From positions 14,462 through 78,461 of the forward strand of contig CAZLWA010000043.1 of assembly GCA_964563165.1 (NCBI GenBank): a stretch of 64,000 nt of DNA, in the 5' to 3' direction. Position 1 is the first letter of the stretch, and the number at the start of each line of letters is the position of its first letter. The stretch comes from CAZLWA01 sp964563165 (lineage in GTDB: Bacteria > CLD3 > SB21). Positions 32,354 through 40,676 of this stretch are shown piece by piece. The notes beneath the pieces were generated by a model that searched no databases, had not been told where the DNA came from, and worked only from the letters and a program-made list of their open reading frames with translations. Made by a program: the position numbers and the translations under genes.

Positions 32354-33370
32354 ATGATGACGCTGCCTCCGTTTGAATTCATCGCTCCTGAAAATATCAA
32401 CGATGCCGTGCAATTGCTTGACCGGTACAAAGACCGCGCAAAAATTCTGGCCGGCGGCACGGACCTGATCCCGAGCATGAAAAACAAATTGTTCAATCCG
32501 GAGGTTCTGATCAGTGTGAACAACATCGCTTCCCTGAAGAAAATCCATTTCGATGCGAAAGAAGGATTGACGTTGGGCGCGCTGGTTTCGATTACCGATG
32601 TCGGTCATCATCCGCTCGTCGCCGAGCACTATCCCGTTCTTGCTGAAGCCGCTCAAAAAATAGCCACGCCGCTTTTGCAGAATAAGGGCACCATCGGCGG
32701 TAATATTTTACTCGACACGCGCTGTTATTATTATAACCAATCCCAATTTTGGCGTAACGCGGTCAACGGCTGCATGAAAAAAGAAGGCGATGTCTGCCGG
32801 GTCGCGCCGGGCGGGCACCGGTGCTATGCGATCTCATCGTGCGACACCGTTCCGGTATTGTACGCGCTGAATGCGGAGATCAGATTGCTCAGCGCGCAAG
32901 GGGAGCGCGTCTTGCCCGTGCGCGAATTCTATCTCAACGACGGTATGGTTTTCAATAAGTTGCTGCCTAATGAAATTCTGACGGAAGTTCACGTGCCGGT
33001 TCCGGCGAAAGGATTCCGCGGCGGATATATGAAATTGCGACGACGTCAGGCTATTGATTATCCGATGCTCGGAGTGATGGTGGGATTGGTCCTGGATGAA
33101 AAAGATATTTGCCGCGACGCCAAAATTATTTTAGGCGCTATCTTCCCCTGTCCGTGGGAAGCTTTTCAGGCGCAGGAGATTCTCATCGGGAAGAAGATCA
33201 CCGAGAAGGAAATTGAAGCCGCATCCGATAAGGCTTATGAAATTGCCAAGCCGATGGATTTGACCAATTTCCGTCCGGCGTATCGAAAACGCATGGTGAA
33301 GGTATTTACCAGGCGATTATTGCAAACATTGATCGGACAATCGGTATATACCGAAGAGGTATTGGCGTAA
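32354..33370 (+). CDS. HcrB-like FAD subunit of a molybdenum hydroxylase/reductase, with 4Fe-4S insert
   Basis: A 338-residue FAD-binding subunit of the xanthine dehydrogenase family: ILAGGTDLIPSMK (FAD loop), LGALVSITDV, NKGTIGGNILLDTRC, and a C-terminal CO-dehydrogenase-flavoprotein domain (KLRRRQAIDYPMLGV). A cysteine-rich insert (Cys124, 140, 148, 157, plus 163) interrupts the FAD domain. This spacing of 16, 8 and 9 is that of the extra 4Fe-4S cluster of the beta subunit of 4-hydroxybenzoyl-CoA reductase, which lets it run electrons towards the substrate. No molybdopterin (alpha) or 2Fe-2S (gamma) subunit is adjacent. It may assemble with subunits encoded elsewhere or do another redox job. 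Confidence 0.85.
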   Translation: MMTLPPFEFIAPENINDAVQLLDRYKDRAKILAGGTDLIPSMKNKLFNPEVLISVNNIASLKKIHFDAKEGLTLGALVSITDVGHHPLVAEHYPVLAEAAQKIATPLLQNKGTIGGNILLDTRCYYYNQSQFWRNAVNGCMKKEGDVCRVAPGGHRCYAISSCDTVPVLYALNAEIRLLSAQGERVLPVREFYLNDGMVFNKLLPNEILTEVHVPVPAKGFRGGYMKLRRRQAIDYPMLGVMVGLVLDEKDICRDAKIILGAIFPCPWEAFQAQEILIGKKITEKEIEAASDKAYEIAKPMDLTNFRPAYRKRMVKVFTRRLLQTLIGQSVYTEEVLA

Positions 33371-33432
33371 TTTCAAAGAAACAAAGCGGGTGCTGCGGCG
33401 TTATACGATTAGATGCAACAAGCACATTTTCA

Positions 33433-34179
33433 ATGTCAGAAATCAGAATTAAAAATATTTATACTTCCCTCGATGACCACCAGAGGAAACTCTTCAGGGG
33501 GCTTCTCATATCCTTTTCAGTGAATTTCTTACTCCTTTTGGCCGTGGTCATCTATCAGCAGCTACAGGCTCCCGAAAAGTCTTTGACCAATACCGAAGCC
33601 ATGGTGATTCTGAATCTTCAGCAGGAAGAGGAGATTAAGAAAGTGAAAGAGATGTTGGAGAAACCCGCTGAGAATAAACCAAAATCTTTGAATCAATCCG
33701 TCATGGACGAACCGGCGATGGCGCTGAAGGGCTTGCCGATCGAGCCCATCAACCCGGCCAATGCGGAAATTGTTCCGGATGCACTGGCCGACACCGGGCG
33801 CATCGAGCTCGGAATCAAAGGCCTTGAAGGCGGTGTGGTTAACGGCGTTGCAGGAGGCTCTCTCACCGGGACGGGTTTGGGCGGCGGGAGCGGCGAGTAC
33901 ATTCCTCCAAAGCTCATGGTGAGCAAATTTCCCGAATATCCGAAGAGCCTTCAAAAAAAAGGCGTTTCAGGGATCATCGTGCTGCAGGTGAAAGTGGATA
34001 CGACCGGGCGCGTCGTAGATTACAAAGTTAAGCTGAATACGACGAACAACAGCGTTCTCGAAAAACTCGCGATCGAAACGGTTTTCAAATGCCGTTACAA
34101 TCCGGCAAGCGACGGCACACATCCGATCATGGCGTGGACGGATCACCGATTTGAATTCATTGATAAATCAAATCAGTAA
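33433..34179 (+). CDS. TonB-family energy transducer
   Basis: A 248-residue protein with a cytoplasmic start of about 22 residues, one transmembrane segment (about 23-41: GLLISFSVNFLLLLAVVIYQ), an extended periplasmic linker with a glycine-rich stretch (GGSLTGTGLGGG), and a C-terminal TonB domain (about 160-245: FPEYPKSLQKKGVSGIIVLQVKVDTTGRV). TonB couples the proton gradient to outer-membrane receptors. No ExbB/ExbD or receptor gene is adjacent. The linker is glycine- rather than proline-rich, so it may belong to the TonB-domain proteins with other envelope roles. Confidence 0.85.
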   Translation: MSEIRIKNIYTSLDDHQRKLFRGLLISFSVNFLLLLAVVIYQQLQAPEKSLTNTEAMVILNLQQEEEIKKVKEMLEKPAENKPKSLNQSVMDEPAMALKGLPIEPINPANAEIVPDALADTGRIELGIKGLEGGVVNGVAGGSLTGTGLGGGSGEYIPPKLMVSKFPEYPKSLQKKGVSGIIVLQVKVDTTGRVVDYKVKLNTTNNSVLEKLAIETVFKCRYNPASDGTHPIMAWTDHRFEFIDKSNQ

Positions 34180-34251
34180 CCTTTCAAAGGCACAGGCTAA
34201 AATGATTCGTTATCGTATCTTTTGCGTGCGTGCGGCATGAGTGACCCCGGA

Positions 34252-35544
34252 ATGAACATTCTCGTTGTCGGCGGCGGCGGGCGCGAACACGCGCTGGTAT
34301 GGAAAATTGCGCAATCCAATAACGTGAACAAAATTTTTTGCGCACCGGGCAACGGAGGCATTGCCGCACTTGCCGAGTGCATTCCGATACAAGTCCATGC
34401 CGTTGAGGCCCTGCTGCAATTTGCGCGTCGGCAAAAAATTGATCTTACCGTCGTGGGTTCCGAAGAGCCGCTCACGCTGGGAATAGCCGACACGTTCCGG
34501 AAACACGGTCTGAAAATTTTCGGACCCTCGGCTCTTGCGGCGGAAATCGAAGGCAGCAAGGTTTTTGCCAAACAGTTGATGAAAAAATACGGCATTCCGA
34601 CCGCCGGATTTGAAGTGTTTTCGGATCCCGATTCCGCTAAGCATTTTATCCGAAAAAAAAATCAGCCATGCGTGGTTAAAACGGACGGGCTTGCGGCCGG
34701 AAAAGGAGCGCTCGTTTGTCCGGAAGTCAACGAGGCGCTGAGCGCGGTGGATATCGTGATGTCGGAAAAGAATTTTGGCGCGGCCGGCCGGAGGATCGTG
34801 GTTGAAGATATGATGCAGGGCGAAGAAGCATCGGTGTTTGCCGTTACGGACGGAGATGATTACATCGTCTTACCGAGCGCCCAGGATCACAAGAGAATTC
34901 TCGACGGCGACCGGGGCAAGAACACCGGGGGAATGGGCGCGTATGCACCGGCGCCCGTCGTTACGCAGGAAATTCTGGAACGCGTGAAACATGAAATTAT
35001 CAAACCGACGATTGATGCGATGGCGGCTGAAGGAAGAATGTTTCAAGGGGTCTTGTATTGCGGAATCATGCTTACCGCCGAAGGACCCAAAGTCGTTGAA
35101 TTCAATTGCCGGTTCGGCGACCCGGAATGTCAGGCCCTGATGCCTCTCATACAAAGTGATGTCGTAGAAATGTTTCTTGCGGTGGAGGAGGAAAAATTGA
35201 AAACATATCCATTGAAGCTGAACAAGCGGCATTGCGTTTGCGTCGTGATGGCGTCCGGCGGTTATCCCGACCGTTACGAAAAGAACAAATGCATACTCGG
35301 ACTCGATGACATTGGGGATACCCACATCATGGTCTTTCACGCCGGGACGGAAAAAAGGGGCCATCAGTTATTCACAGCCGGCGGGCGCGTGCTGGGCGTA
35401 ACGTCGATTGCAGAAAATCTCGCCGGGGCGGCTAAACAGGCATACGAAGCGGTCGGCAGGATCCAATTTGAAAACGCGTATTTCAGAAAAGACATCGGTC
35501 ATCGCGCGCTGAATCATGCACTAGCGCTGGAGGCAACCCGGTGA
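34252..35544 (+). CDS. purD: Phosphoribosylamine--glycine ligase
   Basis: An ATP-grasp enzyme that makes GAR in purine synthesis. It begins MNILVVGGGGREHALVWK when started at ATG 34252, giving 430 residues as usual for PurD; ATG 34237 and TTG 34222 are in-frame alternatives without Shine-Dalgarno support. Other motifs are VVGSEEPLTLGIAD, KTDGLAAGKGALV, SAQDHKRILDGDRGKNTGGMGAY and FNCRFGDPECQ. Its last base pairs overlap the next start as GTGA, indicating translational coupling with the amidase gene. Confidence 0.96.
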   Translation: MNILVVGGGGREHALVWKIAQSNNVNKIFCAPGNGGIAALAECIPIQVHAVEALLQFARRQKIDLTVVGSEEPLTLGIADTFRKHGLKIFGPSALAAEIEGSKVFAKQLMKKYGIPTAGFEVFSDPDSAKHFIRKKNQPCVVKTDGLAAGKGALVCPEVNEALSAVDIVMSEKNFGAAGRRIVVEDMMQGEEASVFAVTDGDDYIVLPSAQDHKRILDGDRGKNTGGMGAYAPAPVVTQEILERVKHEIIKPTIDAMAAEGRMFQGVLYCGIMLTAEGPKVVEFNCRFGDPECQALMPLIQSDVVEMFLAVEEEKLKTYPLKLNKRHCVCVVMASGGYPDRYEKNKCILGLDDIGDTHIMVFHAGTEKRGHQLFTAGGRVLGVTSIAENLAGAAKQAYEAVGRIQFENAYFRKDIGHRALNHALALEATR

Positions 35545-37103
35545 AATCTTTTTTTCTGACCCTGAGCTTTTCACTTTTAGCGGTTCACGCATTCGGCCAA
35601 AATCAGATAAAGCTGGAGTGGGGAAAGAACTCCAGAATATTGATTCCCGTTTATTCGGGCGATCAGGAGTGGATTGCGCTTAAAGAAATCGCCGAACTGC
35701 TTGAAGTAAACACGTTCGAAAATCCTGCGAAGAAAAAAATTGTCTTATTCCTTCCGTCTCACCAGATCAAAATCACGGGTAACAATGCGTATGTGGTTGC
35801 GGATGAAAAGACGATTCTGCAGATGCCTGTCCAAATCCAGATGATAGACGGGGCATGGCTGGTGCCCGTTAAATTTTTTATTCCCATTCTCAATGCGTTT
35901 CTTTCGCCGCCGATTCTGGTTAATGATAAAGGTTATGCGGCCGATATCCATCCGTCCGACCATTCGAAAACGGTCGTGGAAAAAATTATTCCTCCGAAAA
36001 AAATAAAAGCCAATGTAACGGGAATCGATTTTGAAAAAAAATCCAACGGATTGCTGGTGGCATTAAAAACCGAGAAGGCCTTTCAAAAAAGCGATTTGGA
36101 AATATGGAAAAACAAAAACTGGCTCTACGTTACTATTTCCGGCGGCGTGGTTTCGGAGGAAGCAACGGAGCAGGTCAAATCGGCCGAGCAATATAAGTTG
36201 ATCCGCACGGCCTTGACATTTCAGCACAAGAATTCAGCCCAGCTGTCGTTTGAATTGGAAAAAGAAATTTCCGGTCAGGAGATTTTTCTGGACGAAAAAA
36301 CAGGGGCTATTTTGGTGAGTTTAAGAACGAACGATCCGAGCTATCTTGAAAAAGATGAAGCAAAAGCGGTGAACAAAAACGCAACCCTTGTCAAACAGAA
36401 GGACCAATGGAAAATAGACAGGATCGTTTTAGACGCGGGGCACGGCGGGAAGGACCGGGGCGCCACCGGCAAGAACGGCACGAAAGAAAAGGATGTGACG
36501 CTCGCTATCACGCTGAAGTTGGGAAAATTGATCGAAGACCGCTTGAATATCGCCGTGGACTACACGCGTAAGACGGACGAATTTCCGACGTTGCAAGGGC
36601 GCACGCGGTACGCCAATGCGCACAATGCAAAACTCTTTGTCAGCGTTCATTGTAATTCATCGACCAATCGCAAAGGAAACGGATTTGAAGTTTTCTTTTT
36701 GTCGCCAAGCCGTACGTCCGAAGCTCTGGCGGTGGCGCGCAAGGAGAATGAAGTCATTCAATTGGAAGAGGAAAAACACGATTACGGCGATTTTACAAAC
36801 GAAAAATTCATACTTGCCAACATTATGCAGAGCGTTTTCGTGAAAGAAAGCGAAGAATTGGCGGCGAAAGTACTGAAAGGAATTGACAAACATGTCGATT
36901 TGGAGGACCGCGGTGTGAGCCAGGCGCCGTTCTATGTTCTCATGGGCGCCTCCATGCCTTCAATCCTGGTCGAAACGGCGTTTATTTCAAATCCTGCGGA
37001 AGAGAAGTTCCTGACTTCGGAAAAAGGGCAAAAACAAATGGCGGAGGGCATTTTCGAAGGCATTAAGAGCTTTATTGACGGGTACGCGAAATCGGAGAAA
37101 TAA
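35541..37103 (+). CDS. N-acetylmuramoyl-L-alanine amidase (Amidase_3 type)
   Basis: A 520-residue exported zinc amidase that splits the peptide from the glycan strand of peptidoglycan during cell separation. A signal peptide ends near AFGQ (residue 20). Residues about 21-130 resemble a copper-amine-oxidase-N-like/AMIN domain (WIALKEIAELLEV, GAWLVPVKFFIPIL), and a second beta domain follows. The catalytic domain (about 293-515) has IVLDAGHGGKDRG, SVHCNSS and ILVETAFISNP with the expected His, His and Glu ligands. A regulatory helix-like segment (EVIQLEEEKHDYGD) precedes the last part. It starts at GTG inside the purD stop and overlaps the 3' end of pabB by 32 nt. Confidence 0.93.
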   Translation: MKSFFLTLSFSLLAVHAFGQNQIKLEWGKNSRILIPVYSGDQEWIALKEIAELLEVNTFENPAKKKIVLFLPSHQIKITGNNAYVVADEKTILQMPVQIQMIDGAWLVPVKFFIPILNAFLSPPILVNDKGYAADIHPSDHSKTVVEKIIPPKKIKANVTGIDFEKKSNGLLVALKTEKAFQKSDLEIWKNKNWLYVTISGGVVSEEATEQVKSAEQYKLIRTALTFQHKNSAQLSFELEKEISGQEIFLDEKTGAILVSLRTNDPSYLEKDEAKAVNKNATLVKQKDQWKIDRIVLDAGHGGKDRGATGKNGTKEKDVTLAITLKLGKLIEDRLNIAVDYTRKTDEFPTLQGRTRYANAHNAKLFVSVHCNSSTNRKGNGFEVFFLSPSRTSEALAVARKENEVIQLEEEKHDYGDFTNEKFILANIMQSVFVKESEELAAKVLKGIDKHVDLEDRGVSQAPFYVLMGASMPSILVETAFISNPAEEKFLTSEKGQKQMAEGIFEGIKSFIDGYAKSEK

Positions 37104-38478
37104 TATTTTCCAGCGCTTTCAAAATGCCGCGCGCTTTGTCCCAGCATTCCTGATATTCCTCTTCGGGATCCGAATCCCAGACGATCGCGCCGCCCGTTTG
37201 AAAATACGCACGGTCGCCTTGTGTAATGAGCGTCCGTATGATCACGGACAAATCCAGATTTCCATCGTATCCGATGTATCCCAGCGCTCCGGAATAAATC
37301 CCGCGTTTGAATTTTTCCAATTCTTCGATAATTTCCATTGCACGGATTTTGGGCGCCCCGGTCATCGACCCCGGCGGGAAACAGGACGTGATCGCGTCCA
37401 TGAATGTATGCTTTCGATCCAGCGTGCTTTTGACAGTGGAAACCATTTGAAACACCGTGGAGTATTTTTCGATCGTGAAAATATTTTCAACGTGAACCGA
37501 TCCGATCTCGGAAATCCTGCCCAGATCATTTCGCACCAGATCCACGATCATCAGATTCTCCGCGCGGTCTTTGTCGCTGTGTAATAAATCCAAAAATTGT
37601 TTTTCGTCCTCATGAAAATCATTTTTTCGCGGCCGCGTACCCTTGATGGGTTTGCTTTCGCAGGAGCCGTCGCTGATTTTTAAGAAACGTTCGGGGGAGG
37701 AACTGATGACGGAAAAATCTTTGCACCGCAAGATTGCCGAAAAAGGAGACGGGCTGGTTTCCACCAAATTTCGAAAAATATCAATGTCCGTTCCGGAGTT
37801 CTTATTCCTGAGATGGATATCGAATCGCTGGGATAAATTCACTTCATAGGCATCTCCCGCCGCGACCAATTCCTTTATTTTCTTGATACTGTTGAGATAA
37901 CCATTCTTGGCCACGGTGGTTGCAAGTTCAAAATCAAAATAAGCCTGTGATGGACTGGGGACGTCCGATCGGATTATGTTTTCAAGCTTCTTAATGGTAT
38001 CGGCATCGCCAACCAGGTACTTTTTATTCGATACGTGATCCACAAAAGCGATTCCGGTATAAAGCATCCAATAAGAATCCGGCAGGCCGAGATCGTCTTC
38101 CGCCCGGGAACCCAGCGATTCCAATTGATCCTTTAGATCGTAGCCCCAATACCCGACCGCTCCGCCAAAGAAGGGCTTTTGACCAAAAATGGTTTTGTCA
38201 AAACAATAATTCAGCCTATCGGCATGCATAAGCTGCGCAAAGCGATCCCAAGGATTACCCGTGAACGTTTCAGTTTTGTCCCCGGAAGTGATTGTGACGC
38301 GGTCCCGTTTTGAAAAAAACACCGCCTGGGGATTACAACCCAGGTACGAAAAACGCGAATTTTCCGTATTCGGCAGGGAACTGTATAAGAAAAAGCTGTG
38401 TTCGCAGGGATAGAATCTGGCGTAGAGATCAAGGAGGGATTTTGTCCATTCAAATTCTTTTAAGAAAATATCGCTCAC
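37072..38478 (-). CDS. pabB: Aminodeoxychorismate synthase component I (chorismate-binding)
   Basis: A 468-residue enzyme that aminates chorismate for p-aminobenzoate and folate synthesis. The chorismate-binding domain has SPERFLKI, KPIKGTRPR, DLVRNDLGRI, PGSMTGAPKIRAMEIIEELE and YSGALGYIGYDG; the N-terminal part is the usual TrpE/PabB-like domain. I start at GTG 38478, where GGAG lies 4 nt upstream, one nucleotide after the pabC stop; TTG 38496 would overlap pabC by 17 nt. It could be an anthranilate synthase component, but pairing with pabC favours PabB. No glutamine amidotransferase subunit (PabA) is present. Its 3' end overlaps the convergent amidase gene by 32 nt. Confidence 0.92.
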   Translation of the reverse strand: MSDIFLKEFEWTKSLLDLYARFYPCEHSFFLYSSLPNTENSRFSYLGCNPQAVFFSKRDRVTITSGDKTETFTGNPWDRFAQLMHADRLNYCFDKTIFGQKPFFGGAVGYWGYDLKDQLESLGSRAEDDLGLPDSYWMLYTGIAFVDHVSNKKYLVGDADTIKKLENIIRSDVPSPSQAYFDFELATTVAKNGYLNSIKKIKELVAAGDAYEVNLSQRFDIHLRNKNSGTDIDIFRNLVETSPSPFSAILRCKDFSVISSSPERFLKISDGSCESKPIKGTRPRKNDFHEDEKQFLDLLHSDKDRAENLMIVDLVRNDLGRISEIGSVHVENIFTIEKYSTVFQMVSTVKSTLDRKHTFMDAITSCFPPGSMTGAPKIRAMEIIEELEKFKRGIYSGALGYIGYDGNLDLSVIIRTLITQGDRAYFQTGGAIVWDSDPEEEYQECWDKARGILKALENIISPISRTRQ

Positions 38479-38479
38479 A

Positions 38480-39358
38480 TTACTCCAGAATTTCAATAAG
38501 GGTCTGTCTAAAGGAATCCAGGATGTGCTTCGTCCAATCCCCGATATTTCCCCTTCCGACAGTTATTTCTTCAGTTTGAGATACCGGCAGCACCTCGATG
38601 TTGGTGTTCGTCAAAAAAATTTCGTCCGCTTCCAGTACGTCGTTCTTTGAAAAAGTACTTTGAGAAAGCGGAAGGTTCAATTTATTCTTCAGCAAATAAA
38701 TCACGCGTTCCCTGGTCACGCCGGGCAAAACGCCGGCTAAGACGGGTGGCGTAAAAACGGTTTTATTTTTTATTATGAAAATATTACTGGACGTTCCCTC
38801 GTAAACGGTTTCAAAGAAATCCATGAAAATCATTTCGTAGCAATTCTTATCCAGCGCCTCTTGCTTAGGCAGAACGTTGCGCTGGGCGCTGAGGGATTTC
38901 ATGCCGCGGCCGTCATGGCTATTGAAAAAATTTGTTTTTTGAAAATCGATCTTTACGCCTTTCTGATAAAGACTTTCAGGAATTTCTTTTCTGGGGCGAA
39001 CCATCACGAGAAAATTGGGTTTCATGGTTTTTGAAAACCCAAAACCGAATTGGTCCCCGGTACCGCGGGTAACGGTAATTCGGATATACGCATCGAGGAG
39101 ATCGTTGCGCAGAAGCAATTCGCCGAGGATATGCCGTACGTCCGACGGTGAATAATTCAGCGGAATTCGCATGCGCTGGCAGTCGTCTTTAAGCCGGTTA
39201 AAATGCTCATGGTAAGAGACCACTCCTCGCTTGATGGCACGCAGCGTATCGAAAACGCCGTCGCCGTATAAGAACCCGCGGTCACTCGGGGAAATCGCAA
39301 CGGCACTTTCCGGAAGATACGTATCGTTGTAAAAAGCAATGTATGCGGGGGAAGGCAT
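38480..39358 (-). CDS. pabC: Aminodeoxychorismate lyase / class IV aminotransferase
   Basis: A 292-residue PLP enzyme of fold type IV. It opens with YGDGVFDTLRA, followed by HEHFNRLKDDCQRM, and the PLP-binding lysine is in GMKSLSAQRNVL. ETVYEGTSSNIFI and AGVLPGVTRERV complete the fold. With pabB directly downstream, the likely role is release of pyruvate from aminodeoxychorismate to give p-aminobenzoate, although D-amino-acid or branched-chain transaminases share the fold. I start at ATG 39358 because AAGGA lies 8 nt upstream; a longer frame (39394) adds an unconserved dozen residues. Confidence 0.9.
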   Translation of the reverse strand: MPSPAYIAFYNDTYLPESAVAISPSDRGFLYGDGVFDTLRAIKRGVVSYHEHFNRLKDDCQRMRIPLNYSPSDVRHILGELLLRNDLLDAYIRITVTRGTGDQFGFGFSKTMKPNFLVMVRPRKEIPESLYQKGVKIDFQKTNFFNSHDGRGMKSLSAQRNVLPKQEALDKNCYEMIFMDFFETVYEGTSSNIFIIKNKTVFTPPVLAGVLPGVTRERVIYLLKNKLNLPLSQSTFSKNDVLEADEIFLTNTNIEVLPVSQTEEITVGRGNIGDWTKHILDSFRQTLIEILE

Positions 39359-39381
39359 AACCTGATTCCTTGAGAAACAAA

Positions 39382-39420
39382 CCGTGATTGGCACCGGTCG
39401 AAGTTAATCACGGGGCTTTT
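39382..39420. promoter_or_regulatory. Hairpin in the divergent pabC/mqnC region
   Basis: CCGTGATT (39382-39389) and AATCACGG (39406-39413) are perfectly complementary. The loop contains the palindrome ACCGGT. On the + strand the stem is followed by GGCTTTTT, which looks like a terminator tail although no + strand gene ends here. On the - strand it lies about 24 nt upstream of the pabC start, in its leader. It could be an attenuator, an sRNA end or a leader hairpin. Confidence 0.45.
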
Positions 39421-39451
39421 TACATGCAAACGAAAATCATTCGGAAACTTC

Positions 39452-39480
39452 TTGAATCGAAGCTCTTTTTTATTTATGTT
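39452..39480 (+). promoter_or_regulatory. Candidate promoter of mqnC
   Basis: TTGAAT (39452-39457) and TATGTT (39475-39480) are 17 nt apart, each matching 4/6 of the consensus. The mqnC ATG follows about 40 nt after the predicted start site. Confidence 0.35.
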
Positions 39481-39525
39481 AGTCAAGTTTCAATAACTTT
39501 TGAAAGTTCAAATTCGAAGGCTCTT

Positions 39526-40608
39526 ATGATAGATCATATTATTGGCAAGGTCGAGAACGGGGAGCGGTTGAGTTTTGAGGACGGTGTGGCGCTCTATCAA
39601 TGCAAAGAGCTGCCCCTGCTGAGTTTTCTTGCGAATTACGTCCGTCAAAAGCACAAACCGGGTACTACCGTCACCTACATCATAGATCGCAACATCAATT
39701 ACACCAACGTGTGCGTGGACCGCTGCAGTTTCTGCGCGTTCTATCGCCCCGTAGGTTCGACGGAAGGTTATACGCTGCCGACGGAAGTCATCGATGCGAA
39801 GATCGACGAACTCATTTCGCTCGAAGGCATTCAAATTTTAATGCAGGGCGGATTGAATCCGAAATTGAAAATCGATTATTATGAGGATCTATTTCGCCAT
39901 CTCAAATCGAAATATCCTCAGATCTGGCTGCACGTGCTGAGTGCGCCGGAAATTGATTACATTGCTAAAATTTCCGGTCTCAGTTTGGAAGAAACTTTGT
40001 CGCGCCTCAAAGCGGCGGGTTTGGATTCGGTACCTGGGGCGGGAGCCGAGATCCTCGTGGACCGTGTGCGCGAAGAAGTTTCCCGCGGTAAATGCGATGC
40101 CGACAGTTGGCTGGAGGTTCACCGCACTTGCCATAAACTCGGCATCACAACAACTGCGACGATGATGTACGGTCACGTAGAAACGATTGAAGATCGGATC
40201 AATCACTTGCTCACCATTCGAAACTTTCAGGATGAAAGTCTTTCGAAATACGGTGTCGGTTTTACCGCGTTCATTCCATGGAATTTCCAGCCCGGGGGAG
40301 TGCCGCTCGGAGAAAATCCAAATGTCCGGCTCACGACAACTGTCGAATATTTACAGACGCTCGCTATCTCGCGATTGATGATCGACAATATTGAAAATTT
40401 CCAGGTCTCGTGGGTGACACAAGGGCAGGACATCGGGCAAATGGGGCTCAATTACGGCGCGAATGATTTCGGCAGTTTAATGATCGAAGAAAATGTTGTG
40501 AGCCAGAACGGAACGAGCTTCAACGTCACCGTTAAAGATATCGAGCGCATGATTGCCGACGCCGGTTATGTACCGAAGCGCAGGAACAATCATTATCAGT
40601 TTATTTAA
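39526..40608 (+). CDS. mqnC: Cyclic dehypoxanthinyl futalosine synthase
   Basis: A 360-residue radical SAM enzyme of the futalosine route to menaquinone. The cluster motif is CVDRCSFC (CX3CX2C, Cys63, 67 and 70), preceded by NYTNVCVDRC and followed by AFYRP. Other family segments are QGGLNP, HVLSAPEI, SVPGAGAEILVDRVR and TTATMMYGHVE. I start at ATG 39526 because the conserved protein begins here; a longer frame to 39388 adds 46 unconserved residues and crosses the candidate promoter. MqnE is a close relative, but the length and motifs fit MqnC better. No other mqn gene is adjacent. Confidence 0.92.
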   Translation: MIDHIIGKVENGERLSFEDGVALYQCKELPLLSFLANYVRQKHKPGTTVTYIIDRNINYTNVCVDRCSFCAFYRPVGSTEGYTLPTEVIDAKIDELISLEGIQILMQGGLNPKLKIDYYEDLFRHLKSKYPQIWLHVLSAPEIDYIAKISGLSLEETLSRLKAAGLDSVPGAGAEILVDRVREEVSRGKCDADSWLEVHRTCHKLGITTTATMMYGHVETIEDRINHLLTIRNFQDESLSKYGVGFTAFIPWNFQPGGVPLGENPNVRLTTTVEYLQTLAISRLMIDNIENFQVSWVTQGQDIGQMGLNYGANDFGSLMIEENVVSQNGTSFNVTVKDIERMIADAGYVPKRRNNHYQFI

Positions 40609-40676
40609 TCGTCCATCCGTAATCTTCAATCTGCTATTTCTTTCCGCCACCACGTCTAAGTCAAAGAAGCCTCATC

